From Labia minor (Eukaryota > Arthropoda > Insecta > Dermaptera > Spongiphoridae): a stretch of 64,000 nucleotides of DNA. The notes under the pieces were generated by a model. That model ran no database searches, was not told the DNA's origin, and worked only from the letters and a program-made list of their open reading frames with translations. Position numbers and translations under genes: made by a program. Positions 56,040 through 64,000 of the stretch are shown in pieces; the stretch's first letter is position 1, and every line of letters starts with the position of its first letter. The stretch is from contig OY720347.1 of the NCBI GenBank assembly GCA_963082975.1, forward strand, positions 11,638,225 through 11,702,224, written 5' to 3'.

Positions 56040-56390
56040 TTTTGGATTCGATCATTATCTTCGTGAAGATGTTTATCTAAAAGATGATATGGTGCTAGGA
56101 GAAGATGTTATCTCACGTCGGAGGCAAAGAGTACACAAAAAAAAGTCTATGTACTTAAGAGCCAAGAGGCTTGCAACTATATATCTATATATAGATAAAT
56201 AGTGGTGTAGTTAACGTTGTTGTTGGTTGGCTCATATTTAATTTGGAAGTCATTTAAGTGATATAATCATAGAGCACAGCCTTTTGGAGGAGAAGGAGAA
56301 GGATGGATGATGATTGGTGTAGTGGTGGATGGTGAAAGGGGAGCTGCAGTGAGGCTCCAATTTAGGTCGCTGACAGAAATAGTTATATAA
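56040..56390. promoter_or_regulatory. Island with clustered GATA sites, candidate enhancer
   Basis: Canonical TTATCT lies at 56055, 56073 and 56108, and AGATAA at 56193, with further GATA cores between. The rest is balanced DNA (CACGTCGGAGGC, GGCTTGCAACTATATATC, GGAGAAGGAGAAGG). Being near a GATA gene, autoregulation is a natural idea. WGATAR is common in AT-rich DNA, so the cluster alone is modest evidence. Confidence 0.35.
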
Positions 56391-57110
56391 TTTTATTTTA
56401 TTTTATTTTATTTTTTCTTCATAAGCGAAATTGTGAGCCAAAAACTCCCTCATCCTTATCTTATTACTACCATTTCAATTGAAAACTAATCTTTCTGCAT
56501 TTACTCTTACATTTATTTATTTATTGCTTTATTATTTATTATTTCAATATAAAAAAGAAAGAAAGTATGGATAATTCATGTTGTGATAGATAGATTATAA
56601 TGATCCTTATCTTAGTGTCGTTAACATTCCCCCCCCTCTCTCTCTCTCTTTCTTCCATCATACCCTTTATACACCCTTCTTTCTTTTTATGTTGAATTAA
56701 AAATTTTATAACATCATTATAATTATTATAGTACTGAAATGAAAAAAGTGAAATGAAAAAAAAAACATTTATAAATAATTGCAATTCTTTGAATAAAAAT
56801 AAAATTTTAATTAGTAGAACGCAATAGAAAAAGAAAAATTTCATCAAATTAAAGAAATGTAAGTCTTATAGAAATTGTATTTCTAATGAACTGGAATTCA
56901 TAATATAAATTAAAATAAAACATGTATAAACATATATATATACAATTTTTTAGTGATTTTTTTTTTTTTGTTTAGTAATTATTTATTTAATTTTATTATT
57001 TTTATTTTATAAATGAAAATAAAAATAAGTATATTGAATAAAATTTCATATATTTTCATTATTATTTATTGAAATTTGTATTTGAGGATTTTTTAATTGA
57101 AAATAAAGAC
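56391..57110. other. AT-rich non-coding DNA
   Basis: (TTTTA)n at 56393-56413 and a (CT)n at 56637-56650. Nothing else is seen. Confidence 0.55.
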
Positions 57111-57149
57111 AAAGAGCGTGTTGTTGTATCTGTTTGGATCGTTATTTTA

Positions 57150-57530
57150 TATTTTTTTTTTTATTATCCGGGGTTCCTTGGTGGTCTCCCCATCTCCACA
57201 TATCTCTTTCTTTCTCTCTCTATATATATATATATATATATTCATCCCCCTTGTTTAAGAGAGGTTTTCCGGTATGATATCGCATCGTTGGCAAATCCTG
57301 GCAAACAAAAGCCTCCCTCGCCTTGACCCGCCACCCTCTGACACCAGCATAGCATCTCCAGGATACTTGAATACTCCGGACATTGCTCTACAAGGGCTTG
57401 GCAAAGCTTTTAATTGAGTCCCACACCCTCCATTCTCTTCCATCCCTCGTTTTCTTTTTTCTCGCTTGGAGAATCAAGCAAGAATAGTTAATCGGGTTGC
57501 ATATTCCTCCCCTTAACTTACCATTCAACA
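57150..57530. promoter_or_regulatory. GC-richer island, candidate regulatory element
   Basis: After a CT/AT repeat (57205-57241) comes about 200 bp of balanced DNA. TGGCAAA occurs twice 10 bp apart (57289 and 57299), with CCAGGATACTTGAATAC and GCTTTTAATTGAG. Frames of 62-85 residues are unrecognised. Confidence 0.35.
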
Positions 57531-57699
57531 CTAAAATAAGTATTTATTTATTTATTTCAAATAATATTATCGATGGATAATTAATATATTAGAAACGTAT
57601 TGATGGAATATTTTTATAATAATATGTTTAAATATGTTTATCGACCATCCTATTTTTTTTATTTTCTTCCTTTTTCTTTTACTTTATTCGCATTTAATA

Positions 57700-58230
57700 A
57701 AATCGAGATTAGTGATGGGGTGTGAAATAATCCCCGGGGAAACCAGCATATTTGGACCCACCAATCTCTCTCTCTCTCTTTCTCTTTCTTTCTCTCCCGT
57801 ACGTACTGATCGTCATCGTCGTCGTCCGTCCGGGAGGCGCTATTTCCGTCCTGACGGTTGGTCGATGGCCAGAGATGAAGCGATCCCGATAAGAAAGATA
57901 TACCCCGACAACGACGTCGATGTCGTCTTCGTCTTCCTTGGTCGTTGATCGTTGTGTGTATATATTTAACGAGGAAGGTGGATGGTTGGGGGTAGCGGGA
58001 GGGGAGAGGGGTGAATAGAAAAAAGAAAAAAATCCGGGGGGAAAGCCACCAAACGAACGAACTAACTACTTATCGATATGACGGATCTCTTGAATCTTGC
58101 CGGGAGAGAAAGAGAAAGACAGAGGAATCTGGCCCGTGGCCCATTTGCTTCCATCGTTACCATCGGATTCCATCTACAATTAATATATCTAATCTTTCAA
58201 TTTGATTCAAGTGATAAAATTCATTTAAAT
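57700..58230. promoter_or_regulatory. Large GC-rich island
   Basis: It contains ATCCCCGGGGAAACC, a (CT)n at 57766-57796, CGTCATCGTCGTCGTCCGTC, CGATGGCCAGAGATG and, further on, GGCCCGTGGCCCATTTGC. The 104-residue plus frame is partly repeat-derived; its tail GWSMARDEAIPIRKIYPDN is not recognised. No splice consensus is obvious. Confidence 0.3.
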
Positions 58231-59160
58231 CATACGTTTAAACAACAAGTATTCTTTAAATTATTATTATTATTATTATTATTGTTCCTTAATGAAAAGT
58301 AAATTTTACTTAGATTTTGATCAATCAAAAAAAAAAAATTCTAAATATTTTTTAAGAGATATCATCTGTTACTTGACATATATTATCAAAATAATTTTAT
58401 ATATTTGAAATTAATTTCTAATGAAAACAATCATAAATACACACGAAATTTAAATTTAAAAGATTCAAATATATAGAAATTGAATTTTTTTTTCTTTTTA
58501 TAACGTTTTTCTTAACTTCACTTGGCGTCTGTCTCTGTGTTTCTGTGTCTGTTCGCTCTTTTGACAAATTGAAATCCATTGTTCATCATCTTAATATTGA
58601 GATAGAGTTTTTAAAATTTTTATAGATATTTCAATCGATCCCTAGAATGTATAGAAGAAATATAATTGAATTATAATTAATTAATTGTAATTAATTAGCG
58701 ATTAATATTTCAAATGCACCCAACGTTTTTCGTTTAATATGAAGCAATTCATCCATAAACTTTGTCAGGCTTATAGAAAAATTATTTTATTCTTTTTAGT
58801 CCATTTTATAAAATTTTTTATATTTATATTTTTTTATAGAATTATTTTTCAATGACCCCTTACTTGTCTAATGTTTTTAAATCTTACTAAAATCTCTTTG
58901 ATGACATTATAATTATATTCTAACAATTTAGAAAATTTTATTTTATTATAATATCTAATAGACATCTATCAAATTAAATATTAGTTAGTTTGATTTTCTT
59001 TTATAATAGATGATAATAAATATACCGAATTTCCGAATTTATTTGTTATTATAGAAAACGTTGAAAAGTTATTTTCAAATCCAATTGATTTCGGATTAAA
59101 TATAATCATTTCTTTATAATGGATTTTGCATTTTGAATTAAATACCAGCTTAAGTGATTG
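58231..59160. other. AT-rich non-coding DNA
   Basis: Contains (TTA)n at 58260-58282 and a short patch GGCGTCTGTCTCTGTG at 58525. Nothing is recognised. Confidence 0.6.
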
Positions 59161-59760
59161 AAATCTATATCTATATCGGATTATCTCTTTCTCTCTTTCT
59201 CTCTATTGCTCTCTTCTTCTCGAATAACCGTGATCGGATTTTACGAAGAGAAAATTGTTTGTCAAATGATACACAAATCCATTTTAAAGCGAGTTGATTG
59301 AAAAAGGCTATGCTATTAAATACCTGAAAATTTCAATTGTGCTATTTTTGTTTGAGAAGGGGAGGAGGAGGGGGGTGAGGGGGTAGCATCTTTAGAATTT
59401 CGATTGAGTATGATGATGTGACAATTGCATCCGTCCAGATGGTGAACTATCAGTTGACGATGCAACCATCTCGCTTCTTCCTCTCGTCTCTTTTTTCATG
59501 CAAGTCGCCTGGAAAATTATAGGGGCGATGGAACAAATCGAGAGAAGAGAAAAACGCCGCCGACATCAATTGTGTCAACAAAGTATCGCAATAGTTGCCA
59601 TTGTGTCTCCTTGTCCATTTCAAAGCAGATTGGCTAATCGTGTGGGGGAGAGGGGGTTGGTCAAAAGAGGGTGCTTTACGCTTTTGTTAAGTAAACAGCC
59701 ACCTTCCTAAGTTCTTTTTCGTTAACGATATTGCCCTCCTTCTCGGAAACCAATATATAA
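59160..59760. promoter_or_regulatory. Island with SOX, TCF and homeodomain-like sites, candidate enhancer
   Basis: The right half has CCATTGTG (59598, SOX-like), TTCAAAG (59619-59625, TCF/LEF) and GATTGGCTAATC (59628-59639) within 45 bp. Before them are ACATCAATTGTGTCAAC and CCGTCCAGATGGTG (E-box CAGATG). GA and CT tracts flank it. The 70-residue frame is unrecognised. Confidence 0.4.
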
Positions 59761-60880
59761 GCTCCTTAAAAAGGGATTTAGATTTTATTCAAAAGAAATG
59801 GCACAAATAAAATAAAATAAAAATACAATGAAAAAAAGAAATTCAAGTGTACTGAATGAGTTTACTATTTGACATACAATTATTATTATTATTATTATCA
59901 TTTTATTTTTATTTTTATTTATTTATTTTTTTTTTGTATTTAACTAGATGTAAAAATATAGAAATTATATATATTTATATATCTATATAATGGCTGTGTG
60001 AGAGCTAAATCGACACCAACGCCCTCAGCGGTTAATATAGACAATATTTGTGGGTGTTTTTAAAAGTCACGCGAACATTTTTAATTTATTTATTATTTAT
60101 TATTTAATTTAATTAACAATATTTAAATAAATATTTCAGTTTATTATTTATTTATCACTGATGATTTTTTTACAATAATAAATTTTTTATTGCTAAGTTC
60201 ATACTTCTGGTGGAGCGAATACTATATAACAAATTAAATGTTTTCATAATTGAATAATTTTTATAGTGATGATTGAAATTTAGTACAGAATCCAAATTGA
60301 AATAAAAATCATAATAATAATTTGTCTAGTGTAAAGATTTTCAATCTCTTCTTTTAATTTTCTGTTGATGATATCTTCACGCCATTTGTCATATAAAAAT
60401 TTATTCTTCAACTTCTTTCTATTTATATCCCCCATTCATTTTTCATTTTTTTTTTTTTTTTTGCTTTGTTTATTTAATTTTTTCTTTTTCTGACTAAAAT
60501 AATGTACTGTACTATGGATATAATTTTAAATTAAATTAAATTATTTAATAAATTCTTAAAAAAATATATATAAATTTCAGTAATTTATTACAAAGAATAA
60601 ATAATAATTTTTTTATTTTTAAAAAAATTTATCTCTATTTAATAAAAAAAAAAAATTATTCTAAAATTTTTAGCATTAGAATATTAAATAACAAATATTT
60701 TCATACCAACTTTTTTTACAAACGTCATTTTTGTTAATATTTTTGTCAAAAAAAATAATAATTTATTAATATAATAATATAACATAATAATATTATTAAA
60801 TAAATATTATATATTTTAAAATATACCATATGAAAATATTTTCAATGTTTATCCAGTGATGAATTGATAAAATAAGAAGT
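59761..60880. other. AT-rich DNA with one short GC-richer scrap
   Basis: At 59995-60075, GTGTGAGAGCTAAATCGACA and CGCCCTCAGCGG stand out but match nothing. The rest is AT-rich with T runs. Confidence 0.55.
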
Positions 60881-61125
60881 AAGGGAACGCATAGTGAGAG
60901 CAAAAAAAAGTCCTATTTTCAGTAAACTATTTTTTTCCATATAAGTTTTTATTTTTTTTTTATTACTATACAAAATATTAACGAACACAAAAAAGAAATT
61001 CTAACAGTAGATTTAAGTGGGAGTTGTCGGGACATGAAAAAGTACTGGAACGCGTTCCGGTTCTGAAAAAAGGTAAGGGAACGTCGTTCCTCGCGTTCCC
61101 CTCCCAATACACCACTGTGTTTATC
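60881..61125. mobile_element. Candidate hAT-like MITE remnant
   Basis: The right end is CCAATACACCACTG (reverse CAGTGGTGTATTGG, a hAT-like start), with GGGAACG/CGTTCC words repeated inside (AAGGGAACGCATAG at about 60880; AACGCGTTCCGG and GGGAACGTCG at about 61050-61085). The left end and target duplication are not defined. Confidence 0.35.
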
Positions 61126-61374
61126 ATTCACAAGAATTCTGAATTTCTGATAATCATTAATAAAGTCCAAATATTTATCTTTATAAACTTAGAATTCTTC
61201 ACATATTTTGATTGGAAGGATATTATTATAATTTATATATAATTAAATCGAACGCGCGTTGTTGCAACAACAACATATAATTATGTTTGGATAAATAAAT
61301 AAATATAAGGGTTGTAAATGAATTTTTATTCCCTTTCTGATAACCCCATACGAAAAAATTTGTAATTGGATAAT

Positions 61375-61930
61375 AATCTGAGTGGGTGGTCCTTAGGGGA
61401 TGCGTATTTATTCAAAATTAAGAAGAAAATGCAGTGCGGGCGGATGGAATTGGAAGAGGGGGTAGATGGATGACATTTTTTTTTCAATCCGTCGCCAAGA
61501 GAGGGTGTATAGTTGTAAGCTGCGTGTGGTCGCCGCCCCCGATACGGCCCATTGGACGTTAAGCGAGCGACGCGCTACTGAATACGGCCTCTTGTGAATA
61601 CTCCTCATCGCCGTCGTCGTCGTCGTCGTCGCCGACGGAATTAGCGACGCGACCCTTTCCCTCTCTCGGAGGCACTAATGAGCAAAGGGGGGGGGGTCGA
61701 GAGAGAAATGGGAGGTGGAGGAAGGACACGCGTTGCACATCGGATAGAACACACAGCCTCTTTATTCGAGACAACGCGGCCCGATTCAATGGCTTTTTTC
61801 AGGAGTCTTGTTCAGGGGACTATTAACTTCTAATTAGCATAGAATGAAAAGGACAGAGAATCCTCCAACATAGATCTATAATACATTCAGAAATACATCG
61901 TAAATGCCTTGTATTGTGTATGTCAAGGGG
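61375..61930. promoter_or_regulatory. Large CpG-rich island with a consensus Gli/Ci site
   Basis: TGGGTGGTC at 61383-61391 is the exact Gli/Cubitus interruptus core. A Hox/Cad-like GTATTTATTC follows. The core 61490-61790 is CpG-rich (GGTCGCCGCCCCCG, GCGAGCGACGCGC) with (CGT)n and a G run. A 76-residue minus frame has a poly-Asp run from the repeat. Regulatory function is inferred. Confidence 0.4.
61612..61635. repeat. (CGT)n trinucleotide repeat
   Basis: A CCGTCGTCGTCGTCGTCGTC-type run inside a CpG-rich island. It encodes a spurious poly-Asp run on the minus strand. Confidence 0.85.
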
Positions 61931-63399
61931 ACAGGAAAGAATCTGGAGTTAATTTTATCAACCACTTAGTTACTATTCAGATAATATATATATATATACT
62001 TTCCCTGTTCCCCCCACCACTCTCCTTAAACCCTTCTCCCTCCTCCCTCCAATCTTCATCTCTAGGAATGTAACATTTGGCACTTGTTTAAGAGTTTCAT
62101 TTTCAAGTATAATTAAAATATTCAAAGAGAGGAGAAATAATGATAGTAAAAAATAAAACAAAGATTTCAATCTAAAAAGTTTTTTTTTTCTCTTTCTCTA
62201 TCCTCTCCGGAAATTTTCCAAAAAGTGTTTTAATTGAAATTCACTCTTTTATTTATATGTTTATTCATTTATGTTTATTCATTTTTTTTTTTGTAATTAC
62301 ATAAACTGGTCATCCTGTTATGGATTTGATTTGAAAATTTAACAGTTGGCTCCTTTTTTAATTCCAAATAAACTTTTGTTATACAATTTTTACGGGTCGT
62401 TTCTAGTTTACGAGATAAAAAGAATTAAAGTTTGCATATTCTATTTAGTTACCATGTTTTATTGATTGGACCATCAGAGAGCTCCACTAAATTTCGAAAA
62501 ATTAAAAAATTAAATAATTTTCCTATAAGCAAACCGAACCAAAAAAATTCGAAAATTAGGAATAAATGAATAATTAGTGAATTAGTCATTAAAACATTAC
62601 TTAATAACACCATATTTCAAATTATTTTATTATATTTTTTAATTTAATATTTTATTTGATTGATATTTAATAATTATTTATATAATTTAATAATTTATTA
62701 TACTCACAATCGATAAAACAATTTTATTTATATTTTCTTGTTATATTCAATTAAATTTCATTCAAAGAATCATTTTATTTTCAAAAAAAAAAACTATTCT
62801 ATAGTATAATTTCAGGATTAATGTAATTAATAATTTCAACATCCATTTGGAAAGAACTATGTTATTCCTACAGTAGTATCAATGGAAAAAGATAAAAAGG
62901 GAAGGTACAAAAAAAAATACAGAAGACACATTTAAAATAATTAAATAGATCTTCACTTGGAAGAGATGGATGATTGAATAGATGGATAGATGGATGATGA
63001 TTTTCGTTCTCTCCTTCTCTTTCGTGAACATATTAATTTATTATCAAAAGGAGTGGATCCATTTTATAAATTAAGTAACTTCTAATAGGCCTATTGAATA
63101 AAATGAAGAGAGATTAATTTATCATAAATATTCTTTTCTCTCCCTCTCTCTCACATACACTTTTTTTTTCTTCTTACTTTCATTTCACTATTCATTTTTG
63201 TTTTTGTTTTTTTATTGGATAAGGATCAACCTTAGGATGAATTTTAAAAAGGTATACTGTTTTTTTGTTGTTGTTGTTGTTTATAATTAGAACAATTAAA
63301 AGTATTAGAATATTTATTTATTTTTTTTATACTGAATTGATCTGATCTGGTGAAGATAAATCCAAGCGATTCTTTTTTTTTCTTTTTTTTTGTTTCTCT
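61931..63399. other. AT-rich DNA with small patches
   Basis: (AT)n at 61985-61998, a C/T-rich stretch at 62005-62060 and a (GATG)n at 62972-62999. Nothing is recognised as gene or transposon. Confidence 0.55.
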
Positions 63400-63720
63400 T
63401 CTTTTTCTTTAATTGTCAATTATTAATGATGCTGCAAGCGAGAGAGCGGCAGCAGCAGCAACCACAACAGCATCACTTGATAATTTATTAAATCCAAAAA
63501 GAGAGAGGAAGAGGGGGGGGTGGAAAGAGATGGAGGAGGATTCCTGAGGGCGGCCACTTCCCAGAACTTGGGTGCCTGATGGACAAAGAGACGCAGTGTC
63601 CGCGGGCAACCGACCGAACCACTGGCGGCGTCCGAGAGCCCGGCGCCCGCCAAATGCAACGCCCGATTGCCCTGCACTTCCCTCCCCACTGCCCTCGTTC
63701 ATTTACCATATCTACTAAAT
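63400..63720. promoter_or_regulatory. GC-rich island, candidate regulatory element or exon
   Basis: A (GCAGCA)n-like stretch at 63445-63470 is followed by very GC-rich DNA (GGCGGCGTCCGAGAGCC, CCCGGCGCCCGCC). Three minus-strand frames are open together because stops are rare. One contains GNRALHLAGAG, superficially ankyrin-like, but the repeat does not continue. A possible minus acceptor GAAGTGCAG precedes it. Undecided. Confidence 0.25.
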
Positions 63721-64000
63721 AGCACTCTAAAAAAATTTAATTAAATAATTATCATTCAATTTAACTAAATTCTACCAACTAAAAAAATAAATCGTCTTAT
63801 TTTTTTAATAATATAAAAATAATAAATTGAAATTAGTATAATATATATGGCTTAGAAAAAAGAAAAATATTCTTTTATTGACTGACACTGACACTGGTTT
63901 AACCTTATTTATAATTGAGGAATTTTATTAATTATATCTTAAATTTATTAAATTGCATAAATTATTCATTAATTCACTTACATTTTCTTATTAAATAGTT

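Noticed and set aside
57634..57948. 104-residue plus frame ending VVFVFLGR
   Set aside because: The N-terminal half is AT/CT repeat translation (Phe/Leu and Leu/Ser runs) and the tail matches nothing known. No splice sites support it.
63423..63689. Ankyrin-like GNRALHLA on the minus strand
   Set aside because: The repeat consensus does not continue after LHLAGAG and neighbouring frames are equally open. A short chance match is likely.
1..64000. CRISPR array, operon or prokaryotic defence system
   Set aside because: No regularly spaced direct repeats with unique spacers, no long frames and no bacterial gene organisation. The splice sites, SINEs and GATA exon are eukaryotic.

Overview
The window is very AT-rich eukaryotic DNA (roughly three quarters A+T by eye). 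It has animal-type splice signals, tRNA-derived SINEs, mariner, Tigger/pogo and hAT-type transposon remnants, and one unmistakable protein-coding exon. That exon (49576-49701, + strand) encodes the C-terminal zinc finger of a GATA transcription factor, and its sequence is closest to the arthropod grain / GATA1-2-3 class. An arthropod, most likely an insect, fits best. The species cannot be named from the sequence. No bacterial-type operon, rRNA, CRISPR array or intact transposase was seen. The longest open frames are low-complexity or shadow frames, so almost the whole window is intron and/or intergenic DNA of a large developmental-regulator locus.

Layout. From 1 to about 49.5 kb lies AT-rich DNA broken every 1-3 kb by short GC-richer islands of 150-600 bp, often flanked by CT/GA tracts. 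Several islands carry good matches to developmental transcription-factor sites (octamer, Exd/Lab, Su(H) with an E-box, PHO/YY1-like, homeodomain). They are treated as candidate regulatory elements, not proven ones. The GATA exon sits alone at 49.6 kb. I found neither the N-finger exon upstream nor the basic-tail exon downstream. Islands continue from 52 to 64 kb, including ones with clustered GATA sites, TCF/SOX-like sites and a consensus Gli/Ci site.

Mobile DNA. (1) A family of eight dispersed copies (about 350-600 bp plus one 52-bp derivative) has asymmetric terminal inverted repeats, a terminal hairpin and an internal GT-rich microsatellite. This architecture resembles non-autonomous Helentron/Helitron2 (HINE) elements. 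(2) Several hAT-type MITEs, most with 8-bp target duplications, share one internal core although their termini differ. (3) A Tigger/pogo deletion derivative keeps an open DNA-binding domain. (4) A mariner remnant has three recognisable transposase patches. (5) There are two TA-flanked MITE families, a 14-bp-TIR element with an internal 45-bp tandem repeat, and a small foldback element. (6) Three tRNA-derived SINEs have 10-12 bp target duplications, with further weaker SINE candidates. (7) A three-copy AT-rich family carries a terminal hairpin in two copies.

The most informative points are the isolated GATA finger exon with tandem acceptors and a Thr-to-Gly change, the Helentron-like family, the shared core among hAT MITEs, and the island pattern around the GATA exon.
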